Position numbers and translations under genes: made by a program. The notes under the pieces were generated by a model. That model searched no databases. It was not told the DNA's origin and saw only the letters and a list, made by a program, of their open reading frames with translations. Positions 1 to 6,647 of a stretch of 17,407 nucleotides of DNA are shown piece by piece. The stretch is from Zoogloea sp044344315. GTDB lineage: Bacteria; Pseudomonadota; Gammaproteobacteria; Burkholderiales; Rhodocyclaceae. The stretch is from assembly GCF_044344315.1 (NCBI RefSeq), contig NZ_JBIJDC010000102.1:1-17407 (forward strand), written 5' to 3'. Every line of letters begins with the position of its first letter. The first letter of the stretch is position 1.

Positions 1-85
1 CCTTCCCATCCCGAACAGGACAGTGAAACGAGACCGCGCCAATGATAGTGCACTCGCGTGCGTGAAAGTAGGTCATCGTCAGACT
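1..85 (+). rRNA. rrf: 5S ribosomal RNA, 3' part (partial)
   Basis: The window opens inside a 5S rRNA. The segment CCCATCCCGAACAGGACAGT, followed by GTGAAACG, an AATGATAGTG element and then GTGAAAGTAGGTCATCGTC, follows the conserved order of the 3' two thirds of bacterial 5S rRNA (loop B/C region, helix IV, helix V and the closing strand of helix I). The wording is the betaproteobacterial type. The 5' end lies outside the window. The 3' end is placed at about 85 because the terminator starts shortly after; the exact last base is uncertain by a few nucleotides. Confidence 0.93.
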
Positions 86-93
86 TACCCCAT

Positions 94-135
94 CAAACCC
101 CCTGCGCTTAAACGGCGACAGGGGGTTTGGCTTTT
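94..135 (+). terminator. Rho-independent terminator of the rRNA operon
   Basis: A perfect 11-bp inverted repeat, CAAACCCCCTG (94-104) and CAGGGGGTTTG (119-129), encloses a 14-nt loop and is followed by GCTTTT. It sits directly after the 5S rRNA, where an rRNA operon terminator is expected. It also separates the rRNA transcript from the plus-strand genes downstream. Confidence 0.92.
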
Positions 136-260
136 GATGGACAGAGCCGGAAAGGCTTGACCACTTCACCGGCAGCTCTCGGAGCTTCGGCCCCTGTGTC
201 TGCATGTCGGGTTCGCGTTCTGTAGTAGCCTTGTCGGATTTTTGGATGCTAGCTCCTGGT

Positions 261-977
261 ATGACGCGAGGTGTGCCGCGCGGGCGTTTTCATCGCTGTA
301 GACTCATTCGAGTGCTTGAGGATATGGCGGTGGCGGATCTTGCCGACTCACGGCAGTCACTCGGTGACAGACTGGGCCAATGGCTGGATTTCAAGGATGC
401 GATCTCGCTCTATTCCGTATTGCATGGCGGCTCGTCGGACGGGATGGATCGGAGTGGTCAGGGTATGGATGTGTCTGGATTGCGCGCCGAGTTTGACCGC
501 GTTCGCGCATCCCTAATGGATGCGATTCGTTCGGACAAGCAGCTGGATTCCAGCACAGTCGCTGCGTCAGCACATTTCTCTACTGAGAGCGCCGTCGAGT
601 TCATCCCTTACCATCGGTCTTATCTCGCCCATCAGCGCAGCATGCAGACGGCGGTAGCCACTCTGCGTGCTCAGGTGCGTATGGCGGCGTCGACGTGCTC
701 CCCCGCCTTGAGGCATCTGGCAGCGCTGGACGGAGAACTTGAGCGAGCCCTTGGCACACGTGAGCGAGGTTTGCTCGCTGCCTTGCCGACTTTTCTCGGC
801 AAGCGCTTCGAGACCCTGATGAACCAGGCTACGGAGGGTGGCGATGATCTGGCACCTGGCGTCTGGCTGGCAGCCTTCTGCAGGGATATGCAGGCCGTAT
901 TGTTTGCGGAACTGGATCTTCGTTTGCAGCCGGCACTCGGGCTCCTGGAGGCGTTTGATAAGGAAGGTACAGGGTAA
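261..977 (+). CDS. DUF3348 family protein, first gene of motor-like cluster
   Basis: This 238-residue protein matches the DUF3348 family as I remember it. The recognisable part is the N-terminal stretch LIRVLEDMAVADLADSRQSL followed by RLGQWLDFKDAISLYSVL, which sits close to the N-terminus in relatives. The frame is open from an upstream ATG at 204. I prefer the ATG at 261 because it puts this block at the usual distance from the start; neither start has a clear Shine-Dalgarno. The rest is mostly helical and polar, with no signal peptide or membrane segment, so it is probably cytoplasmic. Its stop at 975-977 lies two bases before the next ATG, which indicates an operon with the MotA/ExbB-like gene. 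The biochemical function is unknown. It may be an accessory or output partner of the membrane complex encoded next to it (inference). Confidence 0.82.
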   Translation: MTRGVPRGRFHRCRLIRVLEDMAVADLADSRQSLGDRLGQWLDFKDAISLYSVLHGGSSDGMDRSGQGMDVSGLRAEFDRVRASLMDAIRSDKQLDSSTVAASAHFSTESAVEFIPYHRSYLAHQRSMQTAVATLRAQVRMAASTCSPALRHLAALDGELERALGTRERGLLAALPTFLGKRFETLMNQATEGGDDLAPGVWLAAFCRDMQAVLFAELDLRLQPALGLLEAFDKEGTG

Positions 978-979
978 CA

Positions 980-3190
980 ATGAAGAACAGCATGTATTGG
1001 GGGGCCTTCGTCCTCGGACTGGCAGTCATCGCCTGGGTGGCGCTGGGCTATGTCGGGGGCAGCCCGCTGGCGCTGCTGATGACTTTGCTGATCGGCGTGG
1101 TCTATCTTGCAGGTGCGTTCGAGCTGAAGCGTTTCAATCAGGCGACTGCGTCCTTGTCGCAGGCATTGGCGTCCATTCCGGACGGCCTGTCGGCTCTCGA
1201 CAGTTGGATCCTGAGCTTTCACCCCTCCCTGCATAACGCCGTGCGTCTGAGGGTCGAAGGTGAGAGGGTGGGATTGCCTGCACCATCGGTGACGCCCTAT
1301 CTGGTGGGACTTCTTGTCTTGCTGGGCATGCTGGGAACCTTCCTGGGGATGGTGGTGACTCTCAATGGCGCGGTGCTGGCCCTGGAAAGCACGACCGACC
1401 TGCAGACCATCCGGGCGTCCCTTGCCGCGCCAGTGAAGGGCCTTGGGGTGGCTTTCGGAACGTCCGTGGCGGGGGTGGCGGCATCGGCCCTGCTCGGGCT
1501 GATGTCGACCCTGTGCCGGCGTGAGCGGCTGCAGGTCTCGCAGATGCTTGATTCCCGCATTGCCACGGTGCTGCGGGGGTTTTCCTTGGCATATCAGCGC
1601 CAGGAGACGTTCAAGGCCCTGCAGATGCAGGCTCAGGCCTTGCCCCATGTCGTGGACAAGCTCCACGGCATGATGGAGCAGATGGAGCGACACAGCCAGC
1701 AGCTGGGTGAGCGCCTGCTGGCCAGCCAGGAAAGCCATCACAGGGAAGCCCGGGTGATCTACGCCGAGCTCGCTGCATCCGTGGACGCCTCACTCAAGCA
1801 CAGCCTGATGGAAAGCGCCCGGATTGCCGGCGATACCATTCGCCCGGCGGTGGAGACGACCATGTCAGGCATTGCGCAGGAGACGGCCACTTTGTATCAG
1901 AAGCTCGCCAGCACGGTCGAGGCGCAGCTCGACGGTGTCTCGGCCCGCTTCGACCGCTCGGTGAGTGCAGTCTCCGAGACCTGGACATGTGCGTTGGCGC
2001 GGCACGAGCAGACCGGCGATGCATTGAACAGCGAGCTGAAGCAGACCCTCACCGCCCATACGGACACCTTTGAGAGGCAGTCCGCGTCCTTGCTGGCGAC
2101 GGTCGAGCGCACCCATGGCGCGCTGCAGGCAGATCTGGCCAGCGTCACCAGGACGCTGGTGGATGAGACAAAGACCTTGCATGCGGGGTTGACGCAGGCC
2201 ACCCAGAGCCAGTTGGAAGAGCTGAGCAGCCGCTTCGAACGAACTGCCACCCAGGCAAGCGCAAGCTGGTCGGAGGCGCTCGGCCGGCATGAACAAAGCA
2301 GCATCAGCATGGGGCGCGAGACGCAGGCGGCGCTCGCGGCCACCGTCGGGCATTTCGAGCAAACGTCTGCCAGCCTGTTGGCCTCGGTGGGCGCCTCTCA
2401 TGCGGCGCTGCAGGAGGCGTCGGCGGCCCAGGATCAACAGCGCCTCGATGCGCTCACGGAGGCGGTGGAGTCGATGGCTTCAAGCCTGCAGAAGGGGTGG
2501 CAAGCTGCGGGCGAGCAGGCCCACAATCGTCAGCAAGGGTTGTTCGCTGCGCTGGAAGAGAGTGCACGGCAGATTGGGGCCACGACCGCGGCTCAGGCGA
2601 CCCGAACCATCGAAGAAGTTGCACACCTGATGCAGACCGCGTCCGAGGCACCCAAGGCGGCGGCAGAGGTGATTGCCCAGCTGCGTCAGGAGCTTTCCGC
2701 CAGCATGGCGCGCGACAACACGATGCTCCAGGAGCGCTCTCGCATCATGGAGACGCTGGGTACCCTGCTGGATGCCATCACGCACGCTTCCACCGATCAG
2801 CGGCAGGCTATTGACGCCTTGGTCGGCACGTCCGCAGCGCTGCTGGAACGTGTTGGTACCCGGTTCGAATCGCGGATGGAGGCGGAGGCGGGGCGGATGA
2901 ACGGCATCGCGGCGCAGATTGAACTTGGTGCGGTCGAGGTGTCGAGCCTGAGTGAAGCCTTTGGGCATGGGGTTCATCTGTTCAGCGAATCCAACGAGAA
3001 GTTGATGGATGCGTTGGGGCGCATCGAGGCGGCCCTGTCGGCGTCCATGGCGAAGAGTGATGAGCAACTCGCCTATTACGTGGCCCAGGCGCGGGAGGTC
3101 ATCGACCTGAGCATCATGTCGCAGAAGCAGGTCATCGAGGATCTGCAGGGGCTGGCCGGGAGAACCGCGCCCATGGCCGGCGGGGCGTGA
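980..3190 (+). CDS. MotA/TolQ/ExbB-like (ZorA-like) membrane protein with long DUF802 coiled-coil tail
   Basis: This 736-residue protein has two parts. Residues 1-180 hold about four hydrophobic helices: roughly 7-25, 28-48, 104-127 and 155-178. The last two carry glycine-rich signatures, LVGLLVLLGMLGTFLGM (108-124) and GLGVAFGTSVAGVAASALLG (154-173), which resemble the pore helices of MotA/TolQ/ExbB and ZorA stator subunits. Residues about 185-725 form a long, Ala/Gln/Glu-rich, Cys-poor helical tail predicted to be cytoplasmic. It contains DUF802-type repeats: two copies (about 316-383 and 411-478) align without gaps at a spacing of 95 residues and share RFxR, ALxRHEQ and SASLLA cores. The ATG at 980 follows AGGG and AAGGAAGG. 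The stop overlaps the next gene's possible GTG start. By family knowledge it would be the five-copy subunit of an ion-driven stator; the function of the tail is unknown. Nothing looks truncated. Confidence 0.88.
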   Translation: MKNSMYWGAFVLGLAVIAWVALGYVGGSPLALLMTLLIGVVYLAGAFELKRFNQATASLSQALASIPDGLSALDSWILSFHPSLHNAVRLRVEGERVGLPAPSVTPYLVGLLVLLGMLGTFLGMVVTLNGAVLALESTTDLQTIRASLAAPVKGLGVAFGTSVAGVAASALLGLMSTLCRRERLQVSQMLDSRIATVLRGFSLAYQRQETFKALQMQAQALPHVVDKLHGMMEQMERHSQQLGERLLASQESHHREARVIYAELAASVDASLKHSLMESARIAGDTIRPAVETTMSGIAQETATLYQKLASTVEAQLDGVSARFDRSVSAVSETWTCALARHEQTGDALNSELKQTLTAHTDTFERQSASLLATVERTHGALQADLASVTRTLVDETKTLHAGLTQATQSQLEELSSRFERTATQASASWSEALGRHEQSSISMGRETQAALAATVGHFEQTSASLLASVGASHAALQEASAAQDQQRLDALTEAVESMASSLQKGWQAAGEQAHNRQQGLFAALEESARQIGATTAAQATRTIEEVAHLMQTASEAPKAAAEVIAQLRQELSASMARDNTMLQERSRIMETLGTLLDAITHASTDQRQAIDALVGTSAALLERVGTRFESRMEAEAGRMNGIAAQIELGAVEVSSLSEAFGHGVHLFSESNEKLMDALGRIEAALSASMAKSDEQLAYYVAQAREVIDLSIMSQKQVIEDLQGLAGRTAPMAGGA

Positions 3191-3861
3191 GCATGGACGA
3201 GATCGACGGCGGCATCGAGCACGCCGCGCCAATCTGGGCCGTATTCGGCGACCTGATGTCGGGTCTGCTCGGTGCGTTCGTGCTGATCCTGGTGGGTGTG
3301 CTCGGCGTGCATCTGGAGCTGGCAAGCAGCCTGGAGACCGAGGTGCAGAAGCGCAAGGTCGAGGAGCAACGCCGAGTGGCTCTGGAGCAAGCCCTGGCAG
3401 GGCCCCTGGCCTCGGGCCGGGTAACCCTGAACAACGGGCGCATCGGCATCAGCGGCAGCGTGTTGTTTGCCCTCAATTCGGATCAGCTACAGCCGGAAGG
3501 CCGGGTGCTCCTCAAGACCCTGGCTGCGCCACTGACGGCCTACCTCGGCACCCGTGACGAGATGCTGATGGTCAGTGGCTTCACCGATGACCGGCCGGTA
3601 CGCGACAGCAACCGCCAGTTTGATGACAACTGGGAGTTGTCGGCCCAGCGGGCGCTGACCGTCACCCGAACGCTGATCGAGGAGGGAATCCCGTCCTCCT
3701 CCATCTTTGCCGCCGCCTTCGGACCGGAGCAGCCGGTAGCGTCCAATGCCGATGCCCAGGGGCGTTCGCAGAACCGGCGGGTGGAGATGGCGCCTGTGCC
3801 CAAATCGTCGAAGGGGAGCGCAGGCACCCCCCCGGGGCCGGCGGCGGCGTCTCGTGACTGA
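3187..3861 (+). CDS. OmpA/MotB-like (ZorB-like) peptidoglycan-anchored stator protein
   Basis: This 224-residue protein has one transmembrane helix and a periplasmic OmpA-like domain. The helix (about 17-41) begins WAVFGDLMSGLLGAFVLIL. The acidic residue D22 sits where MotB, TolR/ExbD and ZorB carry the essential ion-binding aspartate. After a short charged linker (about 48-72), residues 88-203 are an OmpA/MotB C-terminal domain with VSGFTDD (129-135), NWELSAQRA (148-156) and a terminal NRRVEM (196-201). These are the features that bind diaminopimelate in peptidoglycan. The C-terminal 20 residues are Pro/Ala/Ser-rich. Translation may start at GTG 3187, overlapping the previous stop as GTGA, or at ATG 3193, six bases further on, with GGGG upstream. 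The pair with the MotA/ExbB-like protein gives a complete stator complex. Confidence is high for the fold and moderate for ion conduction. Confidence 0.9.
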   Translation: MSMDEIDGGIEHAAPIWAVFGDLMSGLLGAFVLILVGVLGVHLELASSLETEVQKRKVEEQRRVALEQALAGPLASGRVTLNNGRIGISGSVLFALNSDQLQPEGRVLLKTLAAPLTAYLGTRDEMLMVSGFTDDRPVRDSNRQFDDNWELSAQRALTVTRTLIEEGIPSSSIFAAAFGPEQPVASNADAQGRSQNRRVEMAPVPKSSKGSAGTPPGPAAASRD

Positions 3862-4591
3862 AGTCGGCGATGTTCTGCAGGCCCTGCGTCTGCAGGGCGC
3901 GGCCCGCTTCGATCCGGTCCGCTTTCGGTTTATCGAGGCCCTGGCCGGCCGTGCCGCGTCGCGCCAGGGTGAGGCCAGACGCCTGCTCGACAGCAAGCTG
4001 GACGCCGCGCTGGAGGATTACCGCACGCGTTTCGAGCAGGCAAGTGCTGTTGCTGCTGGTGATCTCGCCCTTGCAATCAAAGATCATCCCGATGCCGCTG
4101 ATGAACTGAGCCGCTGCCATCATGAGGGTGATTTCCGGCGCCTGAAGCACGCCTTGGTCAGGCTTCGTGTAGGTCAGGGCGCCCGCGTGTTTGGAGAACT
4201 CCTGGATCAGCTACGCCAGGTCCCCCGCGAGGCGCTGCCTGGAGCAGGGCGTGACGTTGGTGCGGAGGTGCATGAGCTCAGTGATGAGCTGAGATCGGTC
4301 GCCTGTTTCCGGGACGCCTGGCTGAAGCTCAGCGTCAATCAGCAACTCAGTTCGGCTCTGGCCCAGGCCCCCGACAACGCCGGCCCCCTCAACTCCCACA
4401 TCCTGGCGCTGCAGTCCCTCGAACTGATGCGGGACACCTCGCCCGAATACCTCCAGCACTTCATGTCCTATGTGGATGGCTTGCTCTGGCTGGAACAGGC
4501 CGACAGTGGGTCCAGGCCGGCACCCAAGGTGGCCAAGGCGCGGGGTGAGCGCGACAAGGGGCGAAAGCCGGGGCGCGCCAGGCCCGGTTGA
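3854..4591 (+). CDS. DUF2894 family protein, last gene of motor-like cluster
   Basis: About 245 residues, matching the DUF2894 family as I remember it. Recognisable parts are the N-terminal RFDPVRFRFIEALAGRA, then RLLDSKLDAALEDYRTRFEQ, and the C-terminal NSHILALQSLELMRDTSPEY followed by FMSYVDGLLWLEQ. The frame is open back to an ATG at 3746 inside the OmpA gene, but that N-terminal extension is Arg-rich and reads like a shadow. I therefore choose the GTG at 3854, which overlaps the OmpA stop (3859-3861) by eight bases and suggests translational coupling. There is no signal peptide or membrane helix, so it is probably cytoplasmic. The C-terminus (about 224-245) is Lys/Arg/Gly-rich and could contact nucleic acid or the acidic helical tail of the partner (inference). 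Function is unknown. The gene ends 29 bases before the convergent CoA-transferase stop. Confidence 0.82.
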   Translation: MTEVGDVLQALRLQGAARFDPVRFRFIEALAGRAASRQGEARRLLDSKLDAALEDYRTRFEQASAVAAGDLALAIKDHPDAADELSRCHHEGDFRRLKHALVRLRVGQGARVFGELLDQLRQVPREALPGAGRDVGAEVHELSDELRSVACFRDAWLKLSVNQQLSSALAQAPDNAGPLNSHILALQSLELMRDTSPEYLQHFMSYVDGLLWLEQADSGSRPAPKVAKARGERDKGRKPGRARPG

Positions 4592-4620
4592 GTGTCCGCC
4601 GCCTTGCCGCAGTGCCGGTT

Positions 4621-6012
4621 CTACTGACAGGTGTCGAAATCTGCAGCGAGACGCCAGGCCACGCCGCGGCGTATGGAGAAGGAGCAGCCGGTCCTGGCCC
4701 GCACTTCATCCAGGCTGACGCCCGGTTGCAGTTCGATCAGGGTGAGTCCAGCCCCCGGATTGACCTCAAACACGCAGAGTTCGGTGATTATCATGTGGAC
4801 TACCCCTTTGCCGGTCAGCGGCAGCGTGCAGTGGGAGCGGATCTTGGGCGTGCCGTCCCGGGCGGTGTGTTCCATCAGCACGATCACGCGTCCGACGCCG
4901 GAGACAAGATCCATGGCGCCACCCGGGCCCTTGACCATCTTGCCAGGCACCATCCAGTTGGCCAGGTCACCGGTTGCCGAGACTTCCAGGCCGCCGAGGA
5001 TGGACAGGTCCACATGCCCGCCGCGGATCATGGCAAAGGAGTCGGCACTGGAGAAGAAGCTGCTGCCCGGCAGGCTGGTGATGGTCTGCTTGCCGGCGTT
5101 GATGAGGTCCGGGTCGATGTCCTCGTCCGGCGGGAAGGGGCCAATGCCGAGCAGACCGTTCTCCGACTGCAGGGTCACCTGCATGCCATCGGGGATGAAA
5201 TTGGCGACCAGGGTCGGAATGCCGATGCCCAGGTTCACGTAGTAGCCGTTGCGTAGTTCCTGGGCGGCTCGCCGGGCCATGGCGTCGCGTACCGGGTCGT
5301 GCTTGCCCGGGGAGGCGGCACCCGCTGTGGTGCGGAACTCGATGCGCTTTTCGTAGGCGCTGCCCTGGATGATGCGGTCCACGTAGATGCCGGGGGTGTG
5401 GATCTGATCGGGGTCCAGCTGGCCGGGCTCAACCAGCTCCTCGACCTCGGCGATGGTCGTGCGGCCGCAGGTAGCGATCATCGGATTGAAGTTGCGCGCG
5501 GTCTTGCGGAAGACCAGGTTGCCGGCGCGGTCACCCTTCCAGGCTTTGACGATGGCCAGGTCGGCATGGATGGCGGGTTCGAGTACGTATTCGCGGCCGT
5601 CGAAGAGGCGGGTTTCCTTGCCTTCCGCCAGCCGAGTGCCGAAGGCGGTGCGGGTGAAGAAGCCGGGAATGCCGGCGCCGCCGGCCCGCAGCCTTTCGGC
5701 CAGAGTGCCCTGGGGGACCAGTTCCAGCTCCAGTTCGCCGGCCAGGACCTGGCGCTCGAACTCCTTGTTTTCGCCCACATAGGAGGCGACCACCTTCTTC
5801 ACCTGACGCGTCTTGAGTAGCGGCCCCATGCCGAAGTCGTCCACCCCGGCGTTATTGCCGACGATGGTCAGCCCGCGGGTACCGGCGCGCAAGAGCGCGG
5901 CGATGAGGTTCTCCGGGATGCCGCACAGGCCGAAGCCGCCGGCGGCGATGGTCATGCCGTCGAAGAGGAGGCCGTCGAGGGCGGCGTCGCTCGTTGGGAA
6001 TACCTTGTTCAT
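4621..6012 (-). CDS. Fused two-domain 3-oxoacid (acetoacetate) CoA-transferase
   Basis: This 463-residue protein has the A and B subunits of a SCOT-type CoA-transferase in one chain. Residues 1-228 are the A half, with the glycine motif GGFGLCGIPE (25-34) and later GNNAGVDDFGMGPLL (52-66). A short linker (about 229-238) leads to the B half (239-455), which contains NLGIGIPTLVANF and the catalytic SENGLLGIGP, with E284 expected to form the glutamyl-CoA thioester. By family knowledge it moves CoA from succinyl-CoA or a similar donor to a 3-oxoacid. Beside acetone carboxylase the likely substrate is acetoacetate, giving acetoacetyl-CoA for thiolysis (inference). It follows acxC with a 92-bp gap containing a strong hairpin. 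The ATG at 6012 starts the conserved MNKVFP sequence but has only a weak ribosome-binding site. Bacterial relatives often have separate A and B genes; fused forms resemble the mitochondrial arrangement. Confidence 0.92.
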   Translation of the reverse strand: MNKVFPTSDAALDGLLFDGMTIAAGGFGLCGIPENLIAALLRAGTRGLTIVGNNAGVDDFGMGPLLKTRQVKKVVASYVGENKEFERQVLAGELELELVPQGTLAERLRAGGAGIPGFFTRTAFGTRLAEGKETRLFDGREYVLEPAIHADLAIVKAWKGDRAGNLVFRKTARNFNPMIATCGRTTIAEVEELVEPGQLDPDQIHTPGIYVDRIIQGSAYEKRIEFRTTAGAASPGKHDPVRDAMARRAAQELRNGYYVNLGIGIPTLVANFIPDGMQVTLQSENGLLGIGPFPPDEDIDPDLINAGKQTITSLPGSSFFSSADSFAMIRGGHVDLSILGGLEVSATGDLANWMVPGKMVKGPGGAMDLVSGVGRVIVLMEHTARDGTPKIRSHCTLPLTGKGVVHMIITELCVFEVNPGAGLTLIELQPGVSLDEVRARTGCSFSIRRGVAWRLAADFDTCQ

Positions 6013-6053
6013 TGGGTGCAGTCCCCGATGTGCTGTTGGATGTGTTGTGGTGT

Positions 6054-6084
6054 GGGGCGGCGGTCGGGAGGGGGCCGCCGCCCC
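6054..6084 (-). promoter_or_regulatory. Intergenic GC-rich hairpin between acxC and the CoA-transferase gene
   Basis: GGGGCGGCGG (6054-6063) and CCGCCGCCCC (6075-6084) form a perfect 10-bp stem around an 11-nt loop. It lies in the 92-bp space between acxC and the CoA-transferase gene. There is no U-tract on the minus strand, so it is not a classical intrinsic terminator. A role in mRNA stabilisation, processing or partial attenuation is inference. Confidence 0.55.
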
Positions 6085-6104
6085 GGATCAGGCCTGGGCG
6101 GGCC

Positions 6105-6608
6105 TCAGTCGGCGCGTTCGGGGACCGGCAGATGCACCCATTCCTTATAGAAGGCCTCGATGTCCGGTTCGAAGTCATGGATCACCGGATACCACGGGGT
6201 CGGTGCCTCGACGTCGTGCAGGGTGCCGCAGGTGGGGCAGTAGTACTCCCGGTAGACCTGCCACTGGGTATCCGGCGCCATCAGCTTCGGATAGACCTCG
6301 GTCATCGCCTCTTCGGTGTCGCGCACGTAGATCGAGGCGTGCAGCTTCCAGTTCTCCCTGTAGTCGCAGAACTCGTGGCCGCAGTCGCACTTGATGATCC
6401 ACTGCTTGGTCTTGGCCGACTGCACGATGTACATGTGCGGTGCCAGCGGCAGCACGATGCGGTCCTTGAAGCTGACCTTGGCCTGCAAGGCCGCGACATA
6501 CTGCTCGAAGCGGCTGTTGTCCTTGGGCATGGACAGCATGCGGAAAGTGGTTTCCCAGTCCAGCGAGCCTTCGACCAGATGGGCGACCTGTTCATTCGTG
6601 TATGACAT
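6105..6608 (-). CDS. acxC: Acetone carboxylase gamma subunit
   Basis: This 167-residue protein matches the small gamma subunit of acetone carboxylase (about 168 residues in Xanthobacter). It contains the cysteine set C74, C76, C81 (CDCGHEFC) and C124, C127 (YYCPTCG), which looks like a zinc-binding site. The conserved C-terminal region ends EAFYKEWVHLPVPERAD. In the alpha2-beta2-gamma2 enzyme it supports ATP-dependent carboxylation of acetone to acetoacetate in the cytoplasm. The ATG at 6608 is preceded by GGAGCAAGAA, a good ribosome-binding site. It is the third gene of the operon, 39 bases after the stop of acxB. The length is normal and no key cysteine is missing. Confidence 0.95.
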   Translation of the reverse strand: MSYTNEQVAHLVEGSLDWETTFRMLSMPKDNSRFEQYVAALQAKVSFKDRIVLPLAPHMYIVQSAKTKQWIIKCDCGHEFCDYRENWKLHASIYVRDTEEAMTEVYPKLMAPDTQWQVYREYYCPTCGTLHDVEAPTPWYPVIHDFEPDIEAFYKEWVHLPVPERAD

Positions 6609-6647
6609 TTCTTGCTCCTTGATTCGGGGTGTCGTTGGGACGGACGG

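Noticed and set aside
671..3325. Minus-strand open frames opposite the DUF802 gene
   Set aside because: Arg/Gln/His-rich translations without start signals, opposite a well-supported gene.
3746..3853. ATG 3746 as start of the DUF2894 gene
   Set aside because: The extra residues are an Arg-rich out-of-frame reading of the OmpA domain end. The family-like sequence begins after the GTG at 3854.
261..4591. Calling the motor-like cluster a canonical Zorya defence system
   Set aside because: Only the ZorA/ZorB-like pair is present. No ZorC/ZorD helicase-type or ZorE nuclease protein is encoded, and the flanking genes match DUF3348 and DUF2894 instead.
261..4591. Flagellar motAB or tolQR operon
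   Set aside because: The 736-residue tail with DUF802 repeats is far longer than MotA or TolQ, the OmpA protein is ZorB-like in layout, and no flagellar or tolA/tolB/pal gene is adjacent.
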